Assembly: GCF_040675465.1 (NCBI RefSeq)
Contig: NZ_JBFAPA010000001.1
Coordinates: 1,302,001-1,366,000 of the forward strand
Length of the DNA: 64,000 bases
From: Kibdelosporangium sp040675465
GTDB taxonomy: Bacteria > Actinomycetota > Actinomycetes > Mycobacteriales > Pseudonocardiaceae
Direction of reading: 5' to 3'
The position numbers were made by a program, and so were the translations under genes. Shown here piece by piece: positions 1 to 8,895 of the stretch. Numbering within the stretch: position 1 is the stretch's first letter; each line of letters opens with the position of its first letter. A model generated the notes under the pieces. The model worked only from the letters and a program-made list of their open reading frames with translations, was not told the DNA's origin and did not search any database.

Positions 1-522
1 GGTGCCGCGGGCGGTGAACGGCACGGTCACGATCGACCGCGCGTCCGGTTGGGCGCCCGCCTTCGAGGTGTTGCGCTGGCAGGCGACCGCCAGCGACGGG
101 TTGGCCTGGCAATAGTCGGCCGGGTTCCACACGCCCATCGTGATGCTGGGGTTGGCGCCGGTCACGAACTCGGTCAACGGCGACAGCCCGTTCCCGCTGG
201 GTGCTGGCCGCAGGAACGGCATGGAGTCCGGGATGGTCGCCTCGACCCGGTAGCCACCGCCGGATACCGGGCCGAGGTCGATCTTGGTGACGCCGTCCGC
301 GCCGGTCGTGCCCTTGGCGGTGGCCCCGCCAGGATCGGTCACGACCACCGGGATGCCTGCGACGCCGACCTCAAGCGCGGGTTCGTAGGCGCCGTTGCCG
401 TTCACGTCCCGCACCACGCGGACCGTGAGGGTGCCGTCCGCCGGGCCGGCGACCGCGGCCGGGGTGACCGGCGCGCCTGCCACGCCGAGCACACCTACAA
501 GGGCCAACACCACTCTGCGCAC
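1..522 (-). CDS. Secreted SdrD B-like/carboxypeptidase-regulatory-like domain protein (partial)
   Basis: The reading frame opens at a GTG (522) preceded by an AGGGAG ribosome site and runs off the left edge, so only the first 174 residues are seen. Residues 1-26 form a signal peptide (Arg-Arg, hydrophobic core, Ala-rich cleavage region). Residues 30-100 contain a DVNGNGAYEPALEVGVAGI segment followed by a TGADG turn, the pattern of SdrD B-like / Cna-B-like beta-sandwich domains that often decorate exported actinobacterial proteins. It is probably an extracellular or wall-associated protein of unknown role. The C-terminus, and so any anchor or enzymatic domain, lies outside the window. Domain naming is by pattern only. 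Confidence 0.6.
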   Translation of the reverse strand, partial: MRRVVLALVGVLGVAGAPVTPAAVAGPADGTLTVRVVRDVNGNGAYEPALEVGVAGIPVVVTDPGGATAKGTTGADGVTKIDLGPVSGGGYRVEATIPDSMPFLRPAPSGNGLSPLTEFVTGANPSITMGVWNPADYCQANPSLAVACQRNTSKAGAQPDARSIVTVPFTARGT

Positions 523-736
523 AACAGCTCCCTTTCCCCGCACCTGTCCAGGAAAAAGTTAGGCTGTTGAAGATGGTTTTCAGGACGTCCGGGCGAGCGT
601 CCACTACGGACCGTGCTGACGGCCGCGGGTGGCAAGGGCGCCAAAGTGGATTCGGGGCGCCGAGGAGCACCGGAAGTCACGAACGGGGCCGCACGCGCCC
701 TGGACGGGGTAACCCGTACGGGGGTAAACCGCCCGA

Positions 737-1153
737 TCAGGGCAGGTGTGGACGCAAAGCCGCCAGCAGCGTGTCCCGCTTCGGGACACCGCCGACGCGC
801 ATGATCTCGACGCCCTGGGAGTCCACCGCGAGGGTCGTCGGCGTGGTCAGCACCCCGAGCGAGGCGGCCACCTGCGGATGGTCGGTCACGTCGTAGTCGA
901 CGTGCTGCAGGCCGTCGGTCTTGCCCGCGAGGTCGGACAGCAGGACCCGGGTGTGCCGGCAGGGCGCGCAGAAGGTGGTGGAGATCTGCAGCAGGGTCAC
1001 CGCGCTCGACGGATCGACGAGCTCCCGCAGCTCAGCGGGCAGAGCGGAACTCCTCGCCGCGCGGACCCGGCCCTGGCGGGCGCGCCAGACCAGCCCGAAG
1101 GCGGTCGCCAGCGCGAGGGTCCCCACCAGGACCAGGACAGCGGTCAGAGCCAT
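737..1153 (-). CDS. Membrane-anchored thioredoxin-like protein
   Basis: The protein has 138 residues. Residues 3-22 form one N-terminal membrane segment, followed by a short basic linker and a thioredoxin fold carrying a CAPC active-site pair (Cys62, Cys65). The cis-proline loop is visible as TTPTT near residue 105. The domain should face the outside of the cell, as expected for a thiol-disulfide exchange protein of the envelope. It starts one base after the LmeA-like stop codon, so it is almost certainly co-transcribed with that gene and the hydrolase before it. The natural substrate cannot be told from sequence. Confidence 0.8.
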   Translation of the reverse strand: MALTAVLVLVGTLALATAFGLVWRARQGRVRAARSSALPAELRELVDPSSAVTLLQISTTFCAPCRHTRVLLSDLAGKTDGLQHVDYDVTDHPQVAASLGVLTTPTTLAVDSQGVEIMRVGGVPKRDTLLAALRPHLP

Positions 1154-1154
1154 G

Positions 1155-2069
1155 TCAACCGGACACCGAGTTCAGCTTCACGTTCTGCGCCTTGCCCTTC
1201 AGCGAGATCGAACCGGGCTCCACCAGCACGGCGGTCGGCGTGATCGCCACCGGGAGCTTGCCTGGGTCCAGGGTAGGCGAGAACTTCGACAGCAGCTGGT
1301 TCTGCAGGATCGGGGCCAGCGGTGTGGACCCGGCCGAGCCGCCGATCTCGATCCGCTTGGCGGCCAGCTCGATCTTGTTGTTGACCAGGTTGACCAGCGC
1401 GTACACGGCCAGGTCGATCTTGCGCCCGGCGATGTCCACGGTCGCGCCCAGCCGCACGCCGGTGGTGGTGCTCTCCGTCTCGGCCTCGGCCTTGAGGGCC
1501 TCCTGCTCGGCCTTCTCGTCCGCGTCGGTCCAGTCCTCGTCGGTGTTCGTCGTCGAGTTGACCCGCTGCTTGCTCGCCGGGGCGATGGTCACGTTGGTGA
1601 TGTCGCCGGTCTGCACCCGCTGGTTGTTGGCCTTCAGCGCCCGGTTGAAGTCCGCCTCCTTGACCCGGACCTGCGCCTCCATCTCCTTGACCACGATGGA
1701 GTCGGTCTTGCCGGCCAGCAGGTCGGACAGCGGCGCGGTGACGTCGCGCAGGTCGGCGTGGATCTCGACGTCCTTGAGGATGTCCTTGATCGGCACGCCC
1801 TTGGCGTCCACCGTGATGTGGCTGTAGTCACCACCGATGGCCTGGGTGAGGAACGGGAACCCGTTGATCGTCACCGCGGGGTCGTCGGCCAGGTTGAACG
1901 CGGACTTGGCCCGCTTGGACACCTGGTACTCCGCGATCGCCGCGGCGCCGAAGTCCGCGCCCACCAGCAGCGCGAGCAGCACCACGAGGGTGATGACGAG
2001 CGGACGCGTCCGAGACCGCTTGGGCTTTCCGGCCCGCTGGGGTCGTGCCGTATTCGTCACTGTCGACAT
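1155..2069 (-). CDS. LmeA-like (DUF2993) phospholipid-binding envelope protein
   Basis: The protein has 304 residues. A basic N-terminus (RAGKPKRSRTR) is followed by a membrane segment at about residues 24-44, then a DUF2993 body that starts with the typical FPFLTQAIGGDYSHI segment. In mycobacteria the family member LmeA binds phosphatidylinositides in the periplasm and affects lipomannan maturation; here only membership is shown, not that role. Residues 160-190 hold an acidic, Asp/Glu-rich insertion. The ATG at 2069 was chosen because it gives a clean start before the basic tract. It overlaps the stop of the upstream hydrolase by 13 bases, indicating coupled translation. Confidence 0.75.
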   Translation of the reverse strand: MSTVTNTARPQRAGKPKRSRTRPLVITLVVLLALLVGADFGAAAIAEYQVSKRAKSAFNLADDPAVTINGFPFLTQAIGGDYSHITVDAKGVPIKDILKDVEIHADLRDVTAPLSDLLAGKTDSIVVKEMEAQVRVKEADFNRALKANNQRVQTGDITNVTIAPASKQRVNSTTNTDEDWTDADEKAEQEALKAEAETESTTTGVRLGATVDIAGRKIDLAVYALVNLVNNKIELAAKRIEIGGSAGSTPLAPILQNQLLSKFSPTLDPGKLPVAITPTAVLVEPGSISLKGKAQNVKLNSVSG

Positions 2070-2866
2070 GCCACCGCCCGTGTAGAGGTTTGTTGCATGG
2101 ACGTCTGGATGCACGTCCGGTTGAGCCATGTGCCGATCCGGTCTACCAGATCGGGTGTCACGCCCGACTCGGCATGCCCCATTCCGGGCTCCAGCCACAG
2201 CTCGGCGCGCTCCCCAGCGGCGCGTTCGAGGGCCAGCCCATGCTCGGCCGGGAAGTAATGATCCCGCTCGCCGTGCACGAGCAGCAACGGGGCCCCGATC
2301 CGGTGCACCACCTCGACCGGGCTGACCGGGATCGTGGCCCACGGCTCGCCTAATCGCACGCCCAGGACAGGGGCGAGCCGGCGGCCGAGCGGGGCCTCCA
2401 CCAGCCAGTGCAGCCGCCGCATGGCCGGGGTCTGGCGGATGTACCAGCGCGACGGCGAGCTCACCGAGACGACGGCGTCGACCACATGCTGGGACGCGTG
2501 CAGCAGGGTCACGGCCGCGCCCATCGAGAACCCGACCGTGGCGATCTTCCGGTAGCCCAGTTCACGAGCCAGGTGTACCCCGGCGGCCAGATCGTTTACC
2601 TCCGCCGGCCCCACCGAACTGCGGCCACCGGACCGGCCGTGCCCCCGGAAGCTCAGCGCGACGATCCCCGCTTGCACGCCCAACCGTGAGGCAATGCGCC
2701 GAAACGACACGGTCGAAACACTGTTGCAGAACCCGTGCGCCAGAACTACTCCCAGGTCAGCGGGTGAATACGGAGCGCAGTGGAAGCCGTCCAGCGCTAC
2801 GCCATCCTGGGTGAGTTGGCCCACGTGTGTGAACCGCGTGTTACGGAAAGGCGATTTCTGAGCCAC
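2057..2866 (-). CDS. Alpha/beta hydrolase
   Basis: A 269-residue alpha/beta-hydrolase fold protein without a signal peptide. The oxyanion region VLAHGFCNS lies at about residue 41. The nucleophile elbow GFSMGAA places the catalytic Ser at about residue 114. The acid is in LLVHGERDHYFP and the histidine in GMGHAES near the C-terminus. The GTG at 2866 is the first plausible start, and the gene is divergent from glnR across 54 bases. It is the first gene of a hydrolase - LmeA-like - thioredoxin run on the minus strand with overlapping or touching ends. Substrate unknown; an envelope lipid or ester is only a guess from the neighbours. Confidence 0.8.
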   Translation of the reverse strand: MAQKSPFRNTRFTHVGQLTQDGVALDGFHCAPYSPADLGVVLAHGFCNSVSTVSFRRIASRLGVQAGIVALSFRGHGRSGGRSSVGPAEVNDLAAGVHLARELGYRKIATVGFSMGAAVTLLHASQHVVDAVVSVSSPSRWYIRQTPAMRRLHWLVEAPLGRRLAPVLGVRLGEPWATIPVSPVEVVHRIGAPLLLVHGERDHYFPAEHGLALERAAGERAELWLEPGMGHAESGVTPDLVDRIGTWLNRTCIQTSMQQTSTRAVACRQ

Positions 2867-2920
2867 GCTAGCTATTCTCCTGGACAACCGCGTTGCACAA
2901 CCCACGAGAGGCGGTGGCCC

Positions 2921-3649
2921 GTGGCCCTTGACCTGCTGCTGCTGACGTCGGACCCGGAACCGGGTTCGGTGCTGCCCTCGCTGATGCTGCTGCCGCACGC
3001 CGTCCGGACCCAGGCCCCGGAGGTGACAGCGCTGCTCGAGGCCGGTTCCCGGGACGCGGTGCTGGTCGACGCCCGGACCGACCTCGCCGGGGCGAAGAGC
3101 CTGTGCCGGCTGCTGGCCAGCGGCGGCGACTCCGGCCCGGTCATCGCCATCGTCAACGAGGGCGGCCTGGTGGCCGTGACCTCGGACTGGCGGGTCGACG
3201 AGATCCTGCTGCCGACCGCGGGCCCGGCCGAGGTGGACACCCGGCTGCGGCTGCTGACCACCCGCGGCAACCCGGCGGCCACCGGCAACGACGGCGCCAT
3301 CCGGCTCGGTGAGCTGGTCATCGACGAGGCCACCTACATGGCGCGGCTGCGCGGCCGCCCGCTCGACCTCACCTACAAGGAGTTCGAGCTGCTCAAGTAC
3401 CTCGCCCAGCACGCGGGCCGGGTCTTCACCCGCGCGCAGCTGCTGCAGGAGGTCTGGGGCTACGACTTCTTCGGCGGCACCCGCACGGTCGACGTACACG
3501 TCCGGCGGCTGCGCGCCAAGCTCGGCATCGAGCACGAGCAGATGATCGGCACCGTGCGCAACGTCGGCTACAAGTTCGTCCAGCCGCCCAAAGGAGCCAT
3601 CCCGGCGCAGCAGCGGGCCGAGACCGTGAGCCTGGACGTGGTTCAGTAG
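2921..3649 (+). CDS. glnR: GlnR-like global nitrogen regulator (OmpR family)
   Basis: The protein has 242 residues. The N-terminal receiver-like domain begins ALDLLLLTSDP and ends its third strand with Asp50 (AVLVDARTD), matching the Asp50 of actinobacterial GlnR, an orphan regulator whose pocket is atypical and not phosphorylated in the classical way. The C-terminal winged helix (about residues 125-225) carries the usual DLTYKEFELLKYLAQH and VWGYDFFGGTRTVDVHVRRLR motifs. It should control ammonium assimilation genes. The GTG start at 2921 follows GAGAGG. mshD begins five bases after its stop, an arrangement that suggests co-transcription. Confidence 0.87.
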   Translation: MALDLLLLTSDPEPGSVLPSLMLLPHAVRTQAPEVTALLEAGSRDAVLVDARTDLAGAKSLCRLLASGGDSGPVIAIVNEGGLVAVTSDWRVDEILLPTAGPAEVDTRLRLLTTRGNPAATGNDGAIRLGELVIDEATYMARLRGRPLDLTYKEFELLKYLAQHAGRVFTRAQLLQEVWGYDFFGGTRTVDVHVRRLRAKLGIEHEQMIGTVRNVGYKFVQPPKGAIPAQQRAETVSLDVVQ

Positions 3650-3654
3650 TAGGT

Positions 3655-4485
3655 GTGATCGAACTGCGCTGGCGGGACGCCCTGCCGGAGGACGAGGCCG
3701 CCCAGGCCCGTGAGGTGTTCGGCGACGACCTGCCCAAGGGCGGCGTGCACCTGGTAGCCGTGGACGACGGTGTTGTCGCTGTCGTCGGCTATGCGCACCT
3801 CGACCCGGCTGGTGACTCGTTCGGCAACCAGGTCGCTGAGCTGGTGGTTCGTCCCGAGTCCCGCAACCAGGGCATCGGCGGACGGCTGCTGCAAGCGCTT
3901 GCCGACCGGGCGCGGCCGTTGCGCGTGTGGTCGCACCACGACGACCCCGCCGCCGCTCACCTGGCGCGGAAGTTCGGCTTCAAGCGGGTCCGTGAACTGC
4001 ACCGGATGGGTCTCGACCTGCCGCGGGACTTCGCCGAACCCGTGTTCCCTAACGGTGTTAGAGAGCGGACCTTCGTCCCTGGGCAGGACGAGGAGGCAGT
4101 GGTCGCGGTCAACGCGCGTGCCTTCTCCTGGCATCCCGAACAGGGCCGGCTGAGCGTCCAGGACGTGCTGGAGACCGAGAAAGAGGCCTGGTTCGACCCC
4201 ACGGGCTTCTTGCTGGCCGTGGACGCGCAGGACAAGCTCCTGGGATTCCACTGGACCAAGGTGCACCCGGACGGAACGGGTGAGGTGTACGTCGTCGGCG
4301 TCGACCCGGACGCGCAGGGCGGCGGCCTCGGCAAGTCTCTGACACTGGCCGGGCTGCGTTATCTCGCCGCCCGCGAAGTGCCGTCGATCATGCTTTATGT
4401 CGAAAGCGACAATTCACCGGCTATAGCCGTTTACCGCAAACTCGGGTTCACCTTGCTGGATGTCGGCGTCCAATACGAACGGTAA
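3655..4485 (+). CDS. mshD: Mycothiol synthase MshD
   Basis: The protein has 276 residues and two GNAT domains. The degenerate N-terminal one covers about residues 1-125 (ELVVRPESRNQGIGGRLL) and the C-terminal one about 135-276 (VDPDAQGGGLGKSL and the late VESDNSPAIAVYRKLGF). This tandem layout is typical of MshD, which acetylates cysteinyl-glucosaminyl-inositol with acetyl-CoA in the last step of mycothiol synthesis. The GTG at 3655 is five bases after the glnR stop and lacks a strong ribosome site, so coupled translation is likely. It marks the host as a mycothiol-producing actinobacterium. Confidence 0.87.
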   Translation: MIELRWRDALPEDEAAQAREVFGDDLPKGGVHLVAVDDGVVAVVGYAHLDPAGDSFGNQVAELVVRPESRNQGIGGRLLQALADRARPLRVWSHHDDPAAAHLARKFGFKRVRELHRMGLDLPRDFAEPVFPNGVRERTFVPGQDEEAVVAVNARAFSWHPEQGRLSVQDVLETEKEAWFDPTGFLLAVDAQDKLLGFHWTKVHPDGTGEVYVVGVDPDAQGGGLGKSLTLAGLRYLAAREVPSIMLYVESDNSPAIAVYRKLGFTLLDVGVQYER

Positions 4486-4580
4486 TCAGTGTCGAGGTCG
4501 CTACTCTGGGCAAACTCCCAGGTCGCGGTCTGGTAACGGGGTCGTTCCAATGGGGTAGCCCTGCTCACAATGGGTGCCTT

Positions 4581-4602
4581 GTTCACCTGTCGTTCACCTC
4601 TA
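4581..4602 (+). promoter_or_regulatory. PHO box (PhoP-binding direct repeat) upstream of pstS
   Basis: Two contiguous 11-base direct repeat units, GTTCACCTGTC and GTTCACCTCTA, match the actinobacterial PHO-box consensus bound by PhoP. A TAGCGT hexamer at 4630-4635 can serve as the -10, which puts the repeats just upstream of the -35 region, where an activator would sit. A separate 10-base repeat GTCGTTCCAA occurs at 4541-4550 and 4611-4620, flanking the box; its meaning is unknown. Confidence 0.85.
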
Positions 4603-4694
4603 CAGGGCCAGTCGTTCCAACGCGCTGCCTAGCGTCCCGTCCGAGCGGCGAGCTCGTCGCGAAACGGACGAAAACTCCTCGACTGGAGGAACAG

Positions 4695-5828
4695 GTGAAG
4701 ATCAAGCGGCACTTTGCCGTGGTCGGCTTCATCGCGGCCGGCGCGCTGGCGCTCACCGCGTGTGGATCGGACACGAACACCCCGGCGGGCGGTAGCAGCA
4801 GCACCGGGGCCGCGGCCGCGCCGACTCAGACGGCATCGGTGGACTGCGGCGGCAAGAAGAGCCTGGTCGCCGAGGGCTCCAGCGCCCAGAAGGGCGCGAT
4901 GGACCTGTTCATCCAGGCCTACGGCGCCAAGTGCTCCGGCCAGCAGCTGGCCTACACGCCGTCCGGCTCCGGCAACGGCGTGAAGCAGTTCAACGGTGGC
5001 GTCAGCGACATCGGCGGCTCGGACTCCCCGCTGAACAAGGACAAGGGCGAGGTCGACGCGGCCGCCAAGCGCTGCAAGGACAACCCGGCCTGGAACCTGC
5101 CGATGGTGTTCGGCCCGGTGGCCATCTCCTACAAGCTCGAGGGTGCCGACAGCGTCACCCTGACCCCGGACGTGACCGCCAAGATCTTCTCCGGCGCGAT
5201 CAAGACCTGGGACGACGCGGCCATCACCACCGCCAACGGCGGCAAGGCGCTGCCCTCGAAGCCGATCACCGTCGTCTACCGCGGTGACGAGTCGGGCACG
5301 ACCGACAACTTCCAGACCTACCTGGGCGCTGCCGCGCCGAGCTCCTGGACCAAGGGCGCCGGCAAGAAGTTCGCCGGTGGCGTCGGCCAGGGGGCGCAGG
5401 GTTCGGCCGGTGTGGCGGACGCCATCAACGCCGCCGACGGCACCATCGGCTACATCGAGTGGTCCTTCGCCCAGGACAAGAAGCTCAAGATGGCCAAGCT
5501 GGACAGCGGTGCCGGCGCGGTGGAGCTGACCGCCGACTCGGCCGCCACGGCGATCAAGAACGCCAAGGTCTCCGGTGAGGGCAACGACCTGCGGCTGGAC
5601 CTGAAGGCCCTGTACGCCTCCAAGGAGGCCGGTGCCTACCCGCTGGTCCTGGCCACCTACGAGATCGTCTGCTCCAAGGGCTACGACGCCGACACCACGA
5701 AGGCCGTCAAGGCCTTCCTGACCGTCGCCGCCACCGACGCCCAGGCCCAGCTGGCCGACGCCGGCTACGTCCCGCTGCCCTCGGAGTTCCAGGGCAAGAT
5801 CCTGACCGCCGTCAAGGCGATCGCCTGA
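4695..5828 (+). CDS. pstS: Phosphate ABC transporter, substrate-binding lipoprotein PstS
   Basis: The protein has 377 residues. The signal peptide ends in the lipobox ALTAC (Cys23), so the protein is tethered to the outer face of the membrane. Phosphate-binding signatures are present: an EGSSAQKGAMDLF loop, SGSGNGVKQFNGG, DIGGSDSPL, and YRGDESGTTDNF. It captures phosphate for the PstCAB permease. The GTG start is preceded by a perfect GGAGGA (4685-4690). It is the first gene of pstSCAB and lies downstream of the PHO box, so it should be induced on phosphate limitation. Confidence 0.95.
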   Translation: MKIKRHFAVVGFIAAGALALTACGSDTNTPAGGSSSTGAAAAPTQTASVDCGGKKSLVAEGSSAQKGAMDLFIQAYGAKCSGQQLAYTPSGSGNGVKQFNGGVSDIGGSDSPLNKDKGEVDAAAKRCKDNPAWNLPMVFGPVAISYKLEGADSVTLTPDVTAKIFSGAIKTWDDAAITTANGGKALPSKPITVVYRGDESGTTDNFQTYLGAAAPSSWTKGAGKKFAGGVGQGAQGSAGVADAINAADGTIGYIEWSFAQDKKLKMAKLDSGAGAVELTADSAATAIKNAKVSGEGNDLRLDLKALYASKEAGAYPLVLATYEIVCSKGYDADTTKAVKAFLTVAATDAQAQLADAGYVPLPSEFQGKILTAVKAIA

Positions 5829-5854
5829 CCGAGTAAGGGCTGGCACTATTCGCC

Positions 5855-6928
5855 ATGAGTGAGATCCAGAAGAGGTCTCCACGCCCCGTCGCCACCAGTG
5901 ACCCTGGTGCGCGGCGGGGCGGTTCGGCGACCGAACCCCCGACGGAGGCTCCGATTCCAGCGAGACCTCAAGATCCCGGCCCGGCCGGCGGCAGCAAGAC
6001 GGTGACCCGCGCCGGCGACCGCATCTTCAGCGGCCTGGCCACGGGGTCCGGCATCCTCATCGTCGTCATGATCGTGGCGATCGGTGCCTTCCTGCTGGCC
6101 CAGGCGATCCCCTCGCTGGCCGCGAACAAGGCCAGCTTCCTGTTCTCCCGCCAGTGGGTGGCCGGCGACCCGAACAACCTCTCGTTCGGTGTGCTGGACC
6201 TGTTGCTGGTCACGGTGTTCAGCTCGCTGTTCGCGCTGGTCATCGCGATGCCGATCTCGCTCGGCATCGCGCTGTTCCTGACCCAGTACGCGCCCAAGCG
6301 GCTGGCCCGGCCGTTCGCCTACATCATCGACCTGCTGGCCGCGGTCCCCTCGATCATCTACGGCCTGTGGGGCGCGATCGTGCTGGCGCCCGCGCTCGAC
6401 CCGATCACCGGCTGGCTCAACGACGCGCTCGGGTTCATCCCGATCTTCGCCACCGGCAACGTCAGCCGCGGCATCGGCCAGACCATCTTCACCGCTGCGA
6501 TCGTGCTGGCGGTCATGCTGCTGCCGATCATCACCGCGATCACCCGCGAGGTGTTCGAACGCACGCCCCCGATGCAGATCGAGGGCGCGCTGGCGCTGGG
6601 CGCCACCCGGTGGGAGGTCATCCGCACCACGGTGCTGCCGTTCGGCAAGGCCGGCTACATCAGCGCCTCCATGCTGGGCCTGGGCCGCGCCCTCGGCGAG
6701 ACCATCGCGTTGCTGATCATCCTGGCCACCACGGACAAGAACTTCGGCTGGAGCCTGTTCGACGGCGGTGACACCATCGCCTCGAAGATCGCCCGCGCCG
6801 CCGCGGAGTTCAACGACCCGAAGAGCGCCGGTGCCTACATCGCCGCCGGCCTCGTGCTGTTCCTGCTGACGTTCGTGGTGAACGCGATCGCCCGGTCGTT
6901 CATCGTGGGCAAGAAGGAGTACGAGTGA
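5855..6928 (+). CDS. pstC: Phosphate ABC transporter permease PstC
   Basis: The protein has 357 residues. An unusually Pro/Arg-rich cytoplasmic tail of about 50 residues precedes six predicted membrane segments; the permease signature EGALALGATRWEVIRTTVLP is the loop that docks on PstB. With PstA it forms the channel of the high-affinity phosphate importer. It lies 26 bases after pstS, and its stop overlaps the GTG of pstA by four bases, so translation is coupled. Confidence 0.95.
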   Translation: MSEIQKRSPRPVATSDPGARRGGSATEPPTEAPIPARPQDPGPAGGSKTVTRAGDRIFSGLATGSGILIVVMIVAIGAFLLAQAIPSLAANKASFLFSRQWVAGDPNNLSFGVLDLLLVTVFSSLFALVIAMPISLGIALFLTQYAPKRLARPFAYIIDLLAAVPSIIYGLWGAIVLAPALDPITGWLNDALGFIPIFATGNVSRGIGQTIFTAAIVLAVMLLPIITAITREVFERTPPMQIEGALALGATRWEVIRTTVLPFGKAGYISASMLGLGRALGETIALLIILATTDKNFGWSLFDGGDTIASKIARAAAEFNDPKSAGAYIAAGLVLFLLTFVVNAIARSFIVGKKEYE

Positions 6929-7839
6929 GCGCCCCCGCGTCCGACCTGGAACGCCCGGCGACCACGCCCGCGTTCCAGCAGATCAGCGCCGGCCGCCGGA
7001 CCAAGAACACGATCGCGACCGTGCTCATGGTCAGCGCTTTCGTGATCGCCGTCGCCCCGCTGGTGTGGCTGCTGGTCACCGTGTTGCAGAAGGGGTTCAC
7101 CCATGTGCTGAACTCCAACTGGTGGCAGAAGTCGCTGGCGGGCCTGACCGGCCGCCAGGCGGGCGGCGGTGTCTACCACGCCATCTACGGCACGCTGATC
7201 CAGGCCCTGATGTGCGCGGTGATCGCGGTGCCGATCGCCCTGATGGTGGCCATCTACCTGGTGGAGTACGGGCGCCGCTCGCGGCTGGCCAAGGCGATCA
7301 CGTTCACCGTGGACATCCTGTCGGGTGTGCCGTCGATCGTGGCCGCGCTGTTCATCTACGCCCTGTGGGTGACCACGTTCGGCCTGCCGCGCAGCGCCTT
7401 CGCGGTGTCGCTGGCGCTGGTGATGCTGATGATCCCGGTGGTCGTGCGCACCACCGAGGAGCTGCTCAAGATCGTGCCGGACGAGCTGCGCGAGGCCTCC
7501 TACGCGCTGGGCATCCCGAAGTGGAAGACGATCGTCAAGATCGTCGTGCCGACCGCGTTGTCCGGCATCATCACCGGCATCATGCTGGCCATCGCCCGTG
7601 TCATGGGCGAGACGGCGCCGGTGCTGATCCTGGTGGGCTACACGCAGTTCATCAACTACGACCCGTTCGGCGGGAACATGGCCTCGCTGCCCTTGTTCAT
7701 GAACTCGGAACGGCTCACCATCAACGACATCGGCGAGGCGCGGGTGTGGGGTGCGGCGGTCACCCTGATCCTGATCATCACCGTCATCAACCTGCTCGCG
7801 ACCCTCATCTCGCGGCTGACTGCAGTAAAGAGCAAGTGA
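6925..7839 (+). CDS. pstA: Phosphate ABC transporter permease PstA
   Basis: The protein has 304 residues and six predicted membrane segments. The inner-membrane permease signature REASYALGIPKWKTIVKIVVP is followed by MGETAPVL, the usual PstA C-terminal pattern. It pairs with PstC in the phosphate channel. The GTG start overlaps the pstC stop codon (GTGA). pstB begins seven bases after its stop. Confidence 0.95.
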   Translation: MSAPASDLERPATTPAFQQISAGRRTKNTIATVLMVSAFVIAVAPLVWLLVTVLQKGFTHVLNSNWWQKSLAGLTGRQAGGGVYHAIYGTLIQALMCAVIAVPIALMVAIYLVEYGRRSRLAKAITFTVDILSGVPSIVAALFIYALWVTTFGLPRSAFAVSLALVMLMIPVVVRTTEELLKIVPDELREASYALGIPKWKTIVKIVVPTALSGIITGIMLAIARVMGETAPVLILVGYTQFINYDPFGGNMASLPLFMNSERLTINDIGEARVWGAAVTLILIITVINLLATLISRLTAVKSK

Positions 7840-7846
7840 GGCGGCC

Positions 7847-8623
7847 ATGGCCAAGCGCATCGACGTCAAAGACCTGAACCTGTTCTACGGCAAGTTCCAC
7901 GCGGTGGACAGCGTGACGCTGTCCGTGCCGCCGCGGAACGTCACCGCGTTCATCGGGCCGTCCGGCTGTGGCAAGTCCACTGTGCTGCGTTCGCTCAACC
8001 GGATGCACGAGGTGATCCCCGGCGCCCGCGCCGAGGGCCAGGTGCTGCTGGACGGCGAGGACATCTACGGGTCCACTGTGGACCCCGTGTCGGTCCGCCG
8101 GACGATCGGCATGGTGTTCCAGCGCCCCAACCCGTTCCCCACCATGTCCATCCGGGACAACGTGGTGGCCGGGCTGAAGCTGGCCGGTGTGAAGGACAAG
8201 AAGCGCCTCGACGAGGTCGCCGAGCGCGCCCTGCGCGGCGCGAACCTGTGGACCGAGGTCAAGGACCGCCTCAACCGCCCCGGCGGCGGCCTGTCCGGCG
8301 GTCAGCAGCAGCGTCTGTGCATCGCGCGCGCCATCGCGGTGCAGCCGGACGTGCTGCTGATGGACGAGCCGTGCTCGGCCCTGGACCCGATCTCCACGCT
8401 GGCGATCGAGGACCTGATCACCGAGCTGAAGAAGGACTACACGATCGTCATCGTCACCCACAACATGCAGCAGGCCGCGCGGGTGAGCGACCAGACCGGG
8501 TTCTTCAACCTCCCGGGCGTCGGCCAGCCGGGCAGGCTGATCGAGCTGGACGACACCGAGAAGATCTTCTCCAACCCGAGTGAGAAGGCGACCGAGGACT
8601 ACATCTCCGGCCGGTTCGGCTGA
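7847..8623 (+). CDS. pstB: Phosphate ABC transporter ATPase PstB
   Basis: The protein has 258 residues and a complete ABC ATPase: Walker A GPSGCGKST (residues 37-45), Q-loop VFQRPNPFP, signature LSGGQQQR, Walker B VLLMDEP with the catalytic Glu, and the switch His in IVTHNMQQ. It energises phosphate import by PstSCA. It is the last gene of the operon, which is closed by a strong hairpin terminator 18 bases downstream. Confidence 0.96.
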   Translation: MAKRIDVKDLNLFYGKFHAVDSVTLSVPPRNVTAFIGPSGCGKSTVLRSLNRMHEVIPGARAEGQVLLDGEDIYGSTVDPVSVRRTIGMVFQRPNPFPTMSIRDNVVAGLKLAGVKDKKRLDEVAERALRGANLWTEVKDRLNRPGGGLSGGQQQRLCIARAIAVQPDVLLMDEPCSALDPISTLAIEDLITELKKDYTIVIVTHNMQQAARVSDQTGFFNLPGVGQPGRLIELDDTEKIFSNPSEKATEDYISGRFG

Positions 8624-8640
8624 TTCTCGCCGTGCGTGTC

Positions 8641-8672
8641 GCGAAACCCGGGCCCTCGAGCCCGGGTTTCGC
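8641..8672 (+). terminator. Intrinsic terminator of pstSCAB
   Basis: A 13-bp perfect stem, GCGAAACCCGGGC with its complement, closes a 6-base loop (8654-8659) and is followed by CTTTTG. It lies 18 bases past the pstB stop and separates the transporter operon from the ESX-associated genes. Confidence 0.88.
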
Positions 8673-8895
8673 CTTTTGACGTTCTGGCCGGCCGAAGGGT
8701 GACGCCCAGGTGGGTGCTTTTTGGCTGCGCCAAGTGCACTATCGGTGGGTGAATGACGGTTTTCGCTGGCAGAGATGGTCACGGACCGCTCTCAGGTAAG
8801 GACCAAGTGGGTGGAAAGCCCACGGCACTAGGGACACGCTCGGTGGTCGGTTGGTACCGTGCGGTCAGGTCCGGTGCGAACTCCGAGGGGTCCTC

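Noticed and set aside
613..896. Short open frames in the gap upstream of the SdrD-like gene
   Set aside because: No ribosome site or family match. The part beyond 737 is antisense to the thioredoxin-like gene.
4525..4560. Possible GlnR box (GTAAC followed by GTTCC) before pstS
   Set aside because: The second half does not match the GnAAC half-site and the region is better explained by the PHO box.
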